Counted from the stretch's first letter, positions 24,265 through 38,149 are shown. The stretch: 64,000 bases of DNA from Pachypanchax playfairii (GCA_006937955.1 SSNP01000014.1:439777-503776); one strand, 5' to 3'. Notes: a model not told the origin generated them from the sequence alone. A program made the numbers and translations.

Positions 24265-24477
24265 CAGGGGTGCCCAAAGTCAGGCCTCGAGGGCCACTAT
24301 CCTGCATGTTTTAGATGTTTCCCTGTTTCAACACACCTGATTCAAATGAACAAGTCGTTAACAGGTTACTGCAGCACTTGTTGAAATGCAGAGGATTAGA
24401 ATCAGGTGTGTTGAAGCAGGGAAACATCTAAAACATGCAGGATAGTGGCCCTCGAGGCCTGGAGCTTGACACCCCTG
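24265..24477. mobile_element. hAT-type miniature element, 213 bp, foldback, with exact 8-bp target duplication
   Basis: It starts CAGGGGTGCCC and ends CACCCCTG, so the ends are inverted. Both halves are complementary over most of their length (TTTTAGATGTTTCCCTG on the left, CAGGGAAACATCTAAAA on the right). Direct repeats CGCTATAG at 24257-24264 and 24478-24485 are an exact 8-bp target duplication, as expected of hAT transposition. There is no coding sequence, so it is non-autonomous. It inserted into the Rex3-like LINE end. A second copy of the same length is at 54109. Confidence 0.88.
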
Positions 24478-24679
24478 CGCTATAGGGACTATGTCTCTAA
24501 GCTGTCTCGGGAACACCTCGGGGTTCCCTGGATGAGCTGGCTGAAGTGGCTGGAAAGGGGGAAGTCTGGGTTTCACTGCTTAGGATGCTGCCCTCGTGAC
24601 CCGGCCCAGGATATGTATGGATGGATGGATGGATGGATGGATGGATGGATGGATGGATGGATGGATGGATGGATGGATC
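24478..24679 (+). mobile_element. Rex3/RTE-like LINE 3' end, right part with GATG tail
   Basis: It continues the frame of the left part ([12 protein letters not shown]) to CCTCGTGACCCGGCCCAGGAT and then a tandem array of the ATGG/GATG tetranucleotide (about 24616-24679). Rex3 elements are known to end in GATG repeats, which supports the assignment. Because only the 3' end is present, the copy is 5'-truncated in the usual way. Confidence 0.62.
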
Positions 24680-25643
24680 AACACCTGCATGTTGAAGTGT
24701 TATTGTAGCGTCAACTTTTAATATTTAGTTGCTGCTTGATGCTGCCTGTGGTGTGCCATGGCAGGGCCTGGGGACTATTGTGATCTTTGGAGTATGTGGT
24801 GGGATTATTACAAAAAGAGCAACACATTTTTATGTCATGCATAGAGCACAGGAAAGTATCCAGATGCAAAAAAATAAATAAAAAATTAGAAAATATTTAA
24901 TTGACAAGTATTGAGTATAGAAACATCTAGATTTTCTTCACGTTGAAAGAGTCCGAAGCAAATTTGTTCTTATTCAGCTACATTCTACAAGGTCATGGAA
25001 AGTGTAGTGGGGTCATCAACCTGTGTGGGTCTTTTTTAAAGTTAAGCATGAGCCACAACCATCATATTACAATGAGGCATTCATTGGCTATCTACTGCAT
25101 GTTCTTACAGTGTGATCAAAGGAACATATCACATCAACACGCAGTAATGAAAACAATGTTGGGACATAAAAATGTAAATCCAAATAAAAAACTGTTAAAT
25201 GATTTTTATTGTTAGTGACAGCTGGCTCACTATAACAATAAAACAGTTTTGGGTCATGAACACAGGGAGATAACAACACCTGCTGAGTTTTTCAAAGTTT
25301 ATTGTTTGCTTGAGAGTCTGTTGTACAGATTTTTATTTATTTATTTGCAAAAACTGACTGACTTGGTAATAGAAGACATGGCATGTCTTGGATATTGTCT
25401 TAATGCTTTAAAAAAGGGGCTTCCTTTAGCGGTTCTCCTTCTCTATGTGAAAGGCGTACGTACAGATGCAATGCCTGAGCTTTGGTGAGCATCTGTGAGG
25501 CATTTGTGGCAAGAAAGAAAGAGAAACAGAGGGAAGCAAGTTTTAGTTTCCGAGCACCATCCCATGGTTTACAGGAATGTTGGTAAGTGCCTGGTGGATG
25601 AGGTAATGTCCTCTCACCCAGACCCACCCGTACCTACTGAAGC

Positions 25644-25678
25644 TCACCGTCTCATTGGTCTGACCAATGAGACGGTGA
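25644..25678. repeat. Perfect 17-bp inverted repeat with 1-base spacer
   Basis: TCACCGTCTCATTGGTC, one T, then its exact reverse complement. Each arm carries a CCAAT box in opposite orientation, and a third CCAAT (ACCAATGG) follows at 25678-25685. It could be a hairpin or a regulatory palindrome. No function is known. Confidence 0.75.
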
Positions 25679-28199
25679 CCAATGGCAACTTCCATGGTCT
25701 ACTGAGAATGCAGCTGTGAGAGTTAGTGAGTAGGTGCAGTTATGTGGTTTACCCATGCCAGCCTCACCAGAACAGACACAAGCAGTTTACAAATAATGAT
25801 AGTTGAGCATGCAGTGCCAGCTCTTAAAAAACAGACTGGTCTGCCTTAGTCAGTTCCCTGTTTAATAAATCACTGCAAGGTTTGCATATTAACTGATATG
25901 GCACTACGAAGAAATACATGGGACATTTACCTTCTAGGTTCACAATCAGTGGGACTACAAAGCAAGAGATGTACGTTGGTGAGACAGTGACTGCGAGCAA
26001 GATAAGTTTTGAGAATAAGCTGGACCAGTACTTTGGTGACTGCAGAGTTTGCTGACAAGTAAAGAACTTTGAGAACAAAGCATAAGGTAAACACTTTTGT
26101 ATGTGTGTTTTACTGCTTCAAACATACAGTATGTAGTGATTGCTCTGTATAAATAGTACTTTAACATGTTAGTGAATATTAGCACTTTGTCAGCATAGCG
26201 TTCCGTGTTAATGCACCAGCTAGTTCAGCACGAGAAGAAAATGAGCTTTGCAAATGTGATGGAGACTAAGAGAACTTTTGATTTATGCAGTAGATCAGAA
26301 AGTTCTCTTTGGACACGCTGCAGGACTAGATGTCTCCCCTCACCTTCACTTTTGTAGGATCTGCTGTTGCCTGACGGTTGCCACCATCTACAAGATTTTG
26401 TGATTACTTGACCTGCCAAGCATCGCCTGTTTTTGGCAGTTCTTGCCAAACTGTCAGTAAGTTCAGACAGCCAGTCATCCCTTCTTCCTCATCTCATCTG
26501 AGAGCTAACAGATTTGTGAATAGGATCCCACTAACCATTGCACGTGCTTTTATTTTAGTTGTTTGCTTTGCAAGTGAAACGGCCATTTGTTTTCTATCAC
26601 AATGCTCCCATGCAATGACTCAGGCCTGCAGCTTCTTTTTATTTGGGGTTTTAAGGATGTTAATTTAACTTTAGACAACACTGCAGTTGTGGTCTTTTTA
26701 TAAAAACTGTTGAAGAACCAAAAATTATTACAACTGACAATTTTTAAAGATTTTAAAACAATAATTCTTAACTTGAGCATGGACTTTCTTATGTATATAT
26801 ATTTATGTCTGTGTGTATGTACGTGACACACATGCAATAATTCCTTTACTAAACAGTTATTTAAAAGTAAAATCTTGCAGTTGAGTTCCATTTACAAAGT
26901 TTTATTTAGTGTGGTTTTTTTTGTATATTAACTATGTTTGACACACAAAAGAGAAAATAAGTAAGGTACAAATTCTAAGTCTGATTTTCTAATGTCAAAA
27001 AGCTCATAAAGTTCCTTCTAAGTATAAACACTGCTATTTGATCATTTATTTAAGAAAAAAGGGAACACTAAATATTTTTTTCTCTTGGAGCAGGTAGCAT
27101 GGTTTGGTTTGTCATACACAGAATTACTCAGAGGTTATACAGAGTTTGTAGTACTATGGATGGGGCCCTAAGTCAAACAATATACCTCAGTGGAATGGGC
27201 ATTAGAAAAAAGAAAACATCATACCTAAGTTTCTTTTTAATGTAATCACATGCTTGTGTCAGTGGCACTGCATCTAAGAAGGACTCTGGCACTGTCTCCT
27301 CACCAACAGTCCCTACAAACCACAGAGTCCTTATGCTCTCCAGAAAGCACATGCTCTGTTACTGTATGAGGTTCTGGATTTGACAGCATTTTGTGTGTGT
27401 ACATTTCTTTCAGCTGGTGTGTATATATTCTTTTGCACTTATACCAAGGAGAAAATGTTCATAGCAGTCCTCATTCTCTGCATCAGCTTATATACAGAAT
27501 GTTCAGTGTTCTCATCTTAAGTGCATAAACGTATGCTGCTTAACTTTTTGGAACCAAAAAATAGATGGGGCAGTTATTGTTTTCTTGTTCTACCAGCCAA
27601 TTTAATTACTTTTAGAGCTTTAGAACTCCATGTTCCATCCCCCTGAAGCACTATTTAGACAAAGATGAATGTTATATTATTTACCTCAGACTTTATGCAT
27701 ACATGTTTATTCTAAATCCCAAGATGGGTGAATTTTACATATAGCTGACTTTTTGCTAGATATTAGCACTAAAATAATATTCCAATTGTTGTTTAAGTAT
27801 AATTAAAGTAGCACAACTAATTACCAGGGCAGCAGCCCTCTCTGGAGAAATCACCTGTTTTGTTGTTTGAGCTCAGCGTTTGAATGCAAATGTACACTCC
27901 CTACAATCAGGAAATTATCACACTTGGTGTATACATTCTAATACTCTTGTATTTATGAATATTCAAGCATCTACCAAACTTTGCCTCAAACCCTAAAACC
28001 AAGTTCTAACATATAAACTGACTAGAAAACTTTGTTGTCCCCATTAAACGGCCATACCCCACAAGTCAGGGAGAGTCGAGGTCTTTGGACCCCATATTAA
28101 AAAAAATAGGTCCACACATATAATTACATTTGCATAAATTACTAGGGGCATTTCTTTGTTCCAATACTGCATATACACATTGCAACAAAACAATAGATA

Positions 28200-28707
28200 C
28201 AATTTTCTGCTTTACAAATACAGGAGTAGTAGAGTCCATATGGAGTCAGTTATTCAGGTTAAAGGTGGTAGTGTAATAGTATGAGGGATATTTTTTGTAC
28301 ACTTTGGGGACCTTAGTACTAACTAACCATTGTTTAAATACCAAACTTTACCTGAGTATTGTTAGTTTACACGTCTGTGCCTTTATGGCTACAGTGTGTC
28401 ATCTCATTTCAAAGTTTAATGAATCCAAAAGGATTTCTTGAACATGAAAAGTAGCTGATTGTAGTCCAACTGCTTTCATAGCTACCAGATCTTAACCCAA
28501 TAAATTACCTTTGGGATGTGGTGGGATTAAAATATTCCTTTCACATGTGTGCAGTTAAAATATCTGCAGCAACTGCATGATAATATGTCAATATGGACCA
28601 AAATCTCAAAAACGTGTTTCTGAAACAATGTTGAATGTACATATGCCATGAAGAACTCTTACTGGAGCAGGCAGTACACTGTGTACCTAAAAAAAGTGAT
28701 GATAGCA
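28200..28707 (+). mobile_element. Tc1-like transposase 3' fragment, decayed
   Basis: Contains GGTAGTGTAATAGTATGAGG and CTTTGGGATGTGGTGGG, and ends in GTGTACCTAAAAAAAGTGATG, like the terminal repeat of a fish Tc1-like element. The frame at 28492 reads NPINYLWDVV, where Tc1 transposases have NPIEHLW. The catalytic Glu has become Asn, so the enzyme would be dead. The left boundary is uncertain. Confidence 0.6.
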
Positions 28708-31700
28708 TGTAGTATTTATTTCAACTAACGTATAACAATTATTATTCTGTTCCATAGAGTTTGATGATTATGTCAAGATGTAGCAGGATTCACAATGAAA
28801 GACTCAAAAGTTACAATTTAGTTTTTTTCACAAAGAAAGTACACATGTCCTTTCTATACCTAGTCTTTTGCCTACACCCAGGCCCTTAATTTAAAGCCAT
28901 AATGAATAGTTGTTAAAACATTCCCCTTCAAAATGAGGAACCCCACTGTAGAGCCAGTACATCAGTTGTTGGTGATTCCTTTTAGGTAAATAGCTGTAGT
29001 TTCAATATGTCCATATCCATTATGCAATAGCTACCTAGTCTAAAGTTGTGCATATGTTATTCTTAAATGTTTACTAAGAAAGACTTGCATTTGATATAAA
29101 AAAAGGTAAGGCACAAGGACTCTTGGAGTGCTAATCACTGAAAGAGAATTAAAAAACATAGTCCTCCTAGGTCCCATCCCCCTGCCCCCTGCATCACAAA
29201 TTGGATTGGGCAAATCCCTGCTGTGTGAATGTATACAGACAGGGAGTATAGGGGAAAGAGGTGAAATTGGATTCAACCTATTTCTCATTATGAGAACAAG
29301 GGATCACTATCTTATATTACAAAAGCAGGTAAAATGTATTTCTGGCATTATGCACCATCTGTTTTTTTTTTACTTTTTTGGGTGCTAACACCCTATTCAG
29401 TAGTGGTTTAACTGTGAGGGCATTTCTCTTTAATTTGTTCTAATTTATGAAGATGTTACCATGAGGCAAATGCACAAATGATTGTCCTCTGTTTTACGTT
29501 TTTTTAAGAATTACTTTCTTTTTTAGAATAAGTGTAAATATTCTTCATTTACACAGATACATGCATTTGAAATATGCAAGTAGGAATGGTGGCTACCATG
29601 GAAAAGCATGGCAGAGCCATTAAATGCATCACCTTAATGCATTTCACTGTGGCACATATTGTCATTCACCTCTAAACAGGCATCTTTACAGATGTATTTA
29701 TTATTGTTTCATTAAAATTATTGCAGCAGCAATGGAAAAGTGCACCCACACATATTGTTTGTCAAAATACCTGGCTCAGTCCTGGCATTATTATGATTAC
29801 TTGTATTGGTCATCTGTGTAATCCTGGCAGTGGGACGTGCCATAACCACACCTAAAATGCCCCACATGAAACACTGATAAAATTTCATACATACGTTCTA
29901 TGTCAAAATGGCTAGCTCGATTTTAAGATCGTCCCTTTATTGTTTGCTTGGCATTTTCAGTTAACCTGGTAATGAAATCCACAGAAAACCATGACTCCAC
30001 TAACTATAGAAAAAACTGGGTAATCATGTCTAAACTTGAGGCCATTTGAGAGTTTACTGTACCCACACATTTCCCTTGGGACTTGATTTAAACTCATCAC
30101 TAAACATTGGACTATAACATATTGAGGCAGCTAGCTCATATCTTTGGCACACCAAGTGATCGGCACCTTTTAGTTTTCTTTTAAAACTTTCCAGTTTCTA
30201 TTTACTTCTCAAGCGCTTCCTAGTGCTGTTGTTGGCTTTAGCATTTATAAAGCTCACTATCACAGCTGCCTGCCTGGCATTCTCTCAAACTCACAGTCAA
30301 ACAAATAACACAGACTTTAGACATCAAATGTAACTGATACACAAAGCCAGTGCATGAGTTATTCACCAGAACAGAAGGAAACAATGTGCTCTCTACTTCT
30401 AAGCCTCACCCTTAGTACACCCTAAGTACACTTTTTCAGAACAAAAAGCATTTACAAGCCTCTTTAGAGTTGATTGCACTTCAACACTCTCCTGAATCAG
30501 GTAAGTGCCTCTCTTGCCGAACACTGTCAAAAAACTACAAACCATGAGCATCGGAACAATAAATCAAACCTCAAGGGTTTAAGTAAAAGTAATTATGCAG
30601 AATACAATACTTTTGAATTTTGAGAGATTATACCCAAAACAGACTAAGTTTCCTTGTTTTGAATTACTTGAAACAATGCAGATATAGCAGCATTTTGGTT
30701 CATCTAGTAAAGATGTGGACGAGTCAAGATACATAGAAGTATCTTTATTTATTTAGCTTTATTTATCATGGAAAGCCATTTTTTTCTTTGGTTTTAAGAA
30801 ATGTATAAGAGTGAATGTTGTCTATATTTTTGCCATTTCCAAGGGTTTTCATTAGTCTTTGCTTTTAAACATTATTGGATTTTCTAATGCCGTGGTAACA
30901 AAAAACAGTAATGGCTAATTTGTGGCATAAACACTAACAGAAAACTTTACACTTACTCCAATGGAGAACTTTGGCATTACTTTTGATTTTGTCTTGGTCG
31001 CAATGTCACCTCAAAGTCAGTTCAGACAAAAAAGGTTTTAGGTGTTGTCATATTGTTCAAACTAAGTGGTTCGATTTTCTTGTGATGGGGTGGGTTCACA
31101 CTACAACACTGACACATTACGGGAGTTCTGTGGCAAACAAACCTTTTACGATCAGGTTTTTGATTCAGCCACCATTGTTAATGATAATAAAAATATATCT
31201 ACAGGTGCAAAACTTGAACAAAAATCAAACTCGGATTCCTTCATACAGTTTCTGGATCTTTCTATTTCTGGAACACTAGACCAAAGTTTACTCTGGTGTT
31301 CTCCAGCATCGCTTCAGATGGTACAATGCAGACCAGCTCAGATTGCAACACCCTCATATGAGACTAAGGTTTTTATCTGGCTTTAAAACTCCTCAGAGGG
31401 CAATCGGATAGGATCTGATTGCATTTGAGGAACACAAATCTAATTTACAGACTCCATTCCACAATCCACTGGTACAAAACTAGTCATGACAATCCCAGAG
31501 ACATTCAGTTGTCATTGACTTGACATCTCAAAGCTGTTTTGGTGGCAAATGAGTAGCTATTTAATATTTGACAGGTGGTCAATATTAAACTTGATTTGTG
31601 TGCCTTGAAAATAACTTGGTGGTTTTTAACCGTCAGACCTGCTGTATTAGTATCTGTTTGTTAACCTTCATATTAAATGCAGAGAACCTCCCTCACACAG

Positions 31701-34700
31701 CCATAAAAGGTTAACATAACAGAGGAATCAGTAAAATTGTAAAAAAAAAGTATCAGCGTAGGAAAGTTTCATTAAAAACAAAAAGGAGATTCCACTTGTA
31801 AAGAAGAATAACGGGAGTTAAACCAACATTTATAAATCACAAAGCGTCTGAGGCTTTTTTTCAAAACAATTTATCTTGAAGATTGATATGATTTAAATAG
31901 AAAAGTCTTGTGAAATGTGTTCTCAAAAGCGAAAAAGAGCCCTTTGAATGCAATTATCCCTTTTTTGAAATATAAAAGAGATCTGGTTGAATAATGGCAC
32001 TTATTTACTGCACCTGGCCCACAGAGCCTTTGCTCTTTGAAAGCAACAATAAAATCAGTAGATTTGCACAGGTAATGGTTTTTCCATCAGGATAATCCTC
32101 AAAGAATATATCTATAGGCATCCAAAAATAGTTAAAATGCAACATTAGACCTTTTTGAAGTGGTTTGCAACAAGATCTGGATCCTAATACATGTGAGATC
32201 AATGTGAAATGGTGAAGCTTAAATTTTAAAGAAGGCATCAATGAAATATAAGACAGTTGAGACATTTCAGAACAACAGTGGGAAAAACTACCAGCTAAAA
32301 TGCAAAAGTTGCCTAATAAATTGAAAGTGCAAAAAGGAGCATGCTAAAATTAGATGCATGTGGACTATAAAACTGCAAAATGCAAGATAAAAGGCAAACT
32401 CAACCTAATGTATATATTTTTTAAAACAGTTGTATACAGCATCCAAACAATTGGGGGATGGAGGTGTAGTGCTGAAAGGATTATGAAAACCTCACCACTT
32501 ATGTTATGAAAAAAATCTTGCTTTAGGATCATTATTTGGTCAGATATATTCTTCTGGAAAAGAAGACGGGGATTTAATTGTGGTGAAATGAATACAGCCA
32601 GCACTATAATGCAAATAAAAGGTGGTAAAGTGGCATCTGGCATGAACTTCATAAGGACAAGGTCCATCTGTCTGCAAATGTCAAACCTCTGAATGTTTTG
32701 GGTTCCATGATGGACTTCAGAACCCCTAAATACCTGATAAGATACCACAGCAAACAGTTCAAGACATTCCAAGAGGATATGAGGCACACAGCGAAAACAC
32801 AACACATCCTAAGTAATGTAGGACCACACAGCAAGGAATAGAAAACAAATGACCTTTACATGTCCTTTTGAAAATGTCAATCTGTCTACTTCTGATTATG
32901 AAAAAAATACAAGGAGAAACTGGCCATCCTGAGTCTAAAAGGCAAAAAAGAGGAGAAGAGTAAGAGATAAGATGCTGTTAATCTCGTCAATGCACACATT
33001 TAGTTATCTGCTCTCATCTACAAAACGATTGCACTTAACACTCCATCACTCCTTTTATGATATACACCTTTCAGATATGCAAGCTTTTCCATTATTCTGT
33101 TTACAACCAAATTTTCTGGCTTCATGTCGGAATGATATTGCTGATCACTTTCTGTAAAAACCATGAGTCTGGTTACTTCAAGTTGGACTTAAAACCTTTC
33201 AGTTCAACTTAGAATTAATTGCAGTTGCATTAACAAATGCGTGCAGAGGAAGCCAGTTGGATAAACTGGAAGAGAAGAAGCAGGTGCTTTTATTTATAAA
33301 ATATGAGCAGCAGCTACGCTTAGCAAAAGATCCATCGTATATTGTAGTGGTTACAATACATGTCTATGAAATGGGACAAAGTAAAAATGTTTCTAAGTAG
33401 TGTCTAATTCTTTTCACATTAAAAATGCAACAGGTTGTTGCTGGAGTTTCAACATCAGCTTTATGATTTAGATTGTGTGGGCTGTAAAGATCTTTACAGA
33501 CATCTGCTGCTAAATGGAGAAACAGAAGATAAACATATTTAACTGGTAATACTGGTAAATTAATTTGTATTGTCAGACTGCAAACAAGTTTCATTGTTGT
33601 GGTTGTTATAGGCATAAAATAAATGAATTACTAAGGGTGAAATGGGATACACCAAAAAGGATTGAATTAATGCTTCAACAGAAGAAAAGAGTGAGAAAAC
33701 AATGCAAAGTCAGTTTGTAAGATCCACTAACTTATGATGACAAGACAAATGAGCTCCTAGCAAAAAAAAAAGTCCCTTTGAGACTCTGTACTTAAAAGCT
33801 TTTAAATTCAAAATTGACTGAACAGATGGCAGTGTGGGTGAAACTGTAAGTGAGGAATGTTACAGCAAAGAGAGATATTAAACTGGCTGATTGTTTTTTC
33901 AACCTGTGTTTGTGTATTTTCCACACGTGCATAGACGCTTGTGCTTTCGTGGCCTTGTAGTGAGATGATCTCATTGCGTAAAATACTTAGAGAACAGTGT
34001 GTTCTTAATGGTAAAAGTGCTTTTTGTATGAACAATGTGTCCTTCGAAAAATAAATTCTTGCTTTATGGTTATGTGGATACATTCCACTAGTATCCTATT
34101 CTCAAAAAAATAAATAAATAAATAAAACAACTGCAGGTTTTTTTTTTTTTTTTTAAAGTGACCCCGTAAAATTACATTTCTTAAATCATCAATGACGTCA
34201 TTTGATCTCCTGCTGTTGTTTGAGTAAGGTACCTGAAGGCATCTGTTTAAAAGTAATCAGTTCACTGACCTTGTAAAATGCATCATCAGCAGTTGAAAGA
34301 ACCTCTATGAACAACACACTCTTCTAACATCGCAGCCACCTTAAACCAAACACCACTGTAACTAAAGAGGTGTTAAGTCCCACTATTTTAACAAAAATGA
34401 TTCAACTGGATGTTTAAAGAATGAGTATTAAAATTTAACAACATGAACAGAACACCCAGCCTGCAGTGAGTTTTCATTTGGCTCCATTTGGTTTGGGAAA
34501 GGAAAAAAAAAAATCAAACTTGAAAGCCAACTCAAAATGAAATCAAATCATAAACAGAGCTTTGAAACAGATAGTATGTCAACAGCATGTCTTGCTAGCC
34601 ATATTAGGGAAAGGAGATTAAATAGGATTGAGGCTAATGCACTTCAATGTTTCCAAAGCTTTGTGTTTGTGCTTGTATATGTATGCATGTATTTCTAATA

Positions 34701-35149
34701 CGCATGTTATGGGAATATAAATCTCCTTCCAAAGTCACATAGCGCAGAGCATCCTCTCCTTTCAGGACTAAGACGGCCATTAGGGTGTTGGAATATTAGT
34801 CTGTGGTTAAATTTAAGAAAAAGGGTTAGATTTTTTTATGTGTAAACTGCAGTCAGACTGATTATTAATAAGAAAAATCACATAGAAATGTCTATGAAGA
34901 ATTCAAGCAAATAGTAACTCAGAAGACTCAGTTAAATTTAAATGTACTGCCATTGAAAAAACCATGATTATTAATTCTTTTTGGATCGACAAGCAGGGTT
35001 CAGACTGTGTGACTGTGTTTTGGGTCACTGTAGATAAAAGCTTTCATCATATAAGAATCATTAGAAAATCTTTGGTCACATGTTTGACCAGCAATCTGGG
35101 TTTATTTAATGTTACAGGATTAATTTAACTCTCTTAAGACTAAAGATGG

Positions 35150-35285
35150 TTAAAAACAAGCATTAAGTTGTGCCAAGGATATTTCGACGTAGCTTGCTGG
35201 GAACAGGGATTGAACCCGCCGTCTTTCGAACGAAGGGCGATCGCCATATAGACCTTATAGTATAAGGTCGATACGATCACCGTAT
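35150..35285 (-). mobile_element. tRNA-derived SINE, antisense, truncated
   Basis: The reverse complement reads GGCGGGTTCAATCCC (B box) followed by CCAGCAAGCTACGTCGAAATATCC and TTGGCACAA. This matches the order of motifs in the SINE at 20403 (B box, then the CCTTGGGCAAG block). The A box is not clear. Confidence 0.5.
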
Positions 35286-36671
35286 AGACCTTCTTTTGGA
35301 CTGATATATCAGATATTTGTGGCAAGAAATTGTATGACGTAATAAATCTTAAATCACACTGAACAACACGTTCTGTCATTAAGATTTCTTAATGTCACAC
35401 AAATTGACAGGCACACGTCCTTTACAATTTTTGAAATTGTCGAGTGTTTGAGTGTTTATGTAAAATTGTGGAATGTAAATGTTGTTTCAATAAGAATCAC
35501 TGCTCCATGGGAATTCCTACCTAAATATCCAAATGGATTCTTTTACAGATATTTTAACAGGTTGGATACTGTCTACAAACATGTACTCTATAACAGCCCA
35601 CTTAAAATAAAAAAGTTAACCAAATTTAACTTTCAAGGAAAAGTGACTAAATTAACTGTAGTCTGCCTCTGTTAAATGTGTTATGACAATCAGGTACATT
35701 AATAAAAATAATCACACAACAGCTAAAGACCACCATGATATCCAATAGTTTTCTACATGAACTTAACATGCTGATATTTGCATGTTGAAGATTTTTAAGC
35801 CAGCATGATCATTTCCAGAAATAGCATTCACAAAAACATGAATCTGTATGATTACAGTACTGTTAACAGAGGTATAAACTTTCTTCAAATAACACTGAGT
35901 CTTATTTGAGGTCCTTCCATCATTACAGTTGATGACTGGGAGGTTTTAAAATAAGTCAGAAGCGTAAAATTGCACACTTACCTTAAATAATGATGAATGC
36001 ATCTTCTGACAGTACCTGTTTTGCTCATTGTCATGTTTGTAAGATTCACAAAAACCAACTCGAACCCCAGAAAGGAAAGTAATGTAACAGAACTACAGAG
36101 CGTGTTGGTGGTTGTGCGGCCAAAGCAACTGTCAACTGGATTAAACACATGTGATCAAATTATTGGTTTAAAAAGATGTGATGGTTTCTATTATTCCTTA
36201 AAAATGATTGAGATGATTGGGAGTTATGAAACTCAAAGTGAACACTTTAACGATTATGCAACCATAGCTTTCTGTCAAGATTTTTGATATTCTACTTTAT
36301 TCCAGTGGCCATTTTTGCTGTGTATTCTCAAATTTGAAGCTAATTTTGGATTTTGAAAATATAGAAACTATATATTTTATCCTTTCAGGGAAGATTGAAA
36401 AGCCATGATACTTTGTAGATTAATTTGTTTTCAGTACTTTTCATCACAAATGATAATCGGTAATTGTCCACAAAGTCCGAGAGGAACGCGAGACTGTGAA
36501 ACACGAGAATAAAAAAGTTTCATTTCAGAAAAAGGATTAGCTGATATTAAACAATATGAGAAATGAGTTTTCATGTAAAGCTCCTTTAATGGGTTCCAAA
36601 AAAATAAACGGGTTCTCTTTATATTTCCAGGAAATAATGTATATGTAAAGATACAGAAACATGATTATGCT

Positions 36672-36700
36672 TGTGTGTGTGTGTGTGCGTGTGTGTGTGT
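36672..36700. repeat. (GT)n microsatellite
   Basis: About fourteen GT units with one GC interruption. Confidence 0.85.
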
Positions 36701-37299
36701 CAGATTTAATACAAATGCCATTACTCAGTTGGGAGCAGCAAAGTTCAGCTCTCACTGTGTGACACAATTTAATCCAGAGCAGCATAAGAAAAATGTTCTT
36801 TTGTCACACACATCAGTGTGAAAAACAACCTCGGATGGTGAAATCAACAGTCCCAAATCATCAGCTTCAAAAATAATTCAGTTTGATATCTGAAAGTTGC
36901 TCAACTGACTAAAAATTTACATCCAGTGACCAGCAGAAGTTCCTACCACTGATAGCAAAATTGCACAAAAACCAAGCTCTCTGATTGGCTAAGGCTGGAC
37001 AATATGGCCTCCATAGTTCTCGAATAAGGCCAAAGCAAAATTTACATCCACCCAGAGTTATGTTTTTCAAGACTTCTTCTACTAAAGATTAGAAATTAAG
37101 TGTTTTCTTCAACTCTGTTACTGAGTACTTCCTCACAGGGTATTTAATGGTTCTGTAATGTGTCAATAATTAAACACCAAGGCCTAAAATTGAAATCAAA
37201 ATATTTACCATTATCCACCACATATCAGGTGCAATCATTCAATATTTTTTAGGAATTGTATGTGGTTTGAAAGATATCTAACTGATGCCTAACAACAAT

Positions 37300-37470
37300 G
37301 GATTGTGTGGTCCATCCATCCATTTCATTGATCCTGTTGAAGGACTGTTGTTGAACTGGTATCTATCCCAAGGATCACTGTATGAGACAAGCGGTATACT
37401 CCAGACAGGTCATCTGTCCATCACAGGGTCACATACGGACAAACAACCATCTCTAATCACACGCATGTAA
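37300..37470 (+). repeat. Teleost interspersed repeat, copy 2
   Basis: Starts GTCCATCCATCCATTTC and includes CAAGCGGTATACTCCAGACAGG and CCATCACAGGGTCACAT, matching the reverse complement of the repeat at 23115. It borders exon 8. Confidence 0.5.
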
Positions 37471-37504
37471 GGTAACATACATTCAGTCATATGTATTGAC
37501 TCAC

Positions 37505-37701
37505 CTTAGTAACGGCAGGATATCCAGCTGCCACTTCACCAGAGCAGTAGGGCTTTTCTTCATGAGAAACCTCAATAGAGGAAGCCCATTGGTCTAAGTA
37601 ACCACTGGGTGTGTAGAGGCCACAGTCTCTTACACCCGTTTCCCGCTCGAAGTCCTCACAAACCCCATCACCGTCATAGTAGTAGCACATGCTTGGCTCA
37701 T
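37505..37701 (-). CDS. pappa: pappa in-window exon 8: DGDGVCE segment
   Basis: This 197-bp exon encodes residues 493-558. It starts DEPSMCYYYDGDGVCEDFE, followed by DCGLYTPSGYLDQWASS, both hallmark pappalysin stretches. The end is CSGEVAAGYPAVTK. The acceptor is GAACTGCAG at 37703-37702 and the donor is AAG|GTGAGT at 37504, which leads into the 18.5-kb intron, the longest in the window. The DGDGVC motif resembles calcium-binding loops seen in LNR-like modules, but no full LNR is present here. Confidence 0.94.
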
Positions 37702-38149
37702 CTGCAGTTCAAAAAAGGCCAGAAAACAGCAAAAGTTTAAAAATCAAGTTGTTTTTTGTAAAATGTAAAGTGGACGTCAAGGTTTCTTGCAACTCCATCC
37801 AACTTTTCTTTGCCTATCACTGTCTCATTTGCTTTACAGATGTTATTTGACATGTTCCAAACTTCAGAACTCACTCCCATTCCCTCATCTGTTTTTGTAA
37901 TTATTTATTTTTTCTGATCTTATTTCTATTACATGAAAGCATGAGTGAACCAGATAAAGCCAGCAGCAGAAAATGATAATGGCGTGTTGGAATTTAGAAA
38001 TCTGAATGCAAAGATGTGATAAGGTCACGAAGAAATAAAAAGAAAATGAAAGATTCTGATTAAGCGTGAGCAGGACATACAAACACAGAGAGGAGGGGGG
38101 AAAGAAGGGGGCAGACAAAGTCAAGGGGTAAAAGAAAGATACAGTGGTA

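Larger units (their letters stand above)
19052..37504 (-). other. Intron 8-9 of pappa (largest in window)
   Basis: An 18.5-kb intron and the main store of repeats: a SINE at 20403, an interspersed repeat at 23115, a Rex3-like LINE end split by a hAT element at 24135-24679, a Tc1 fragment at 28200-28707, an antisense SINE at 35150 and another repeat at 37300. It also holds a perfect palindrome at 25644-25678. The stretches 29-34.5 kb and 35.4-37.2 kb are AT-rich with nothing recognised. The open frames are short and have no family content. Confidence 0.8.

Noticed and set aside
24616..24679. ATGG array as a minisatellite or coding repeat
   Set aside because: It is the GATG tail expected at the 3' end of a Rex3-like LINE.
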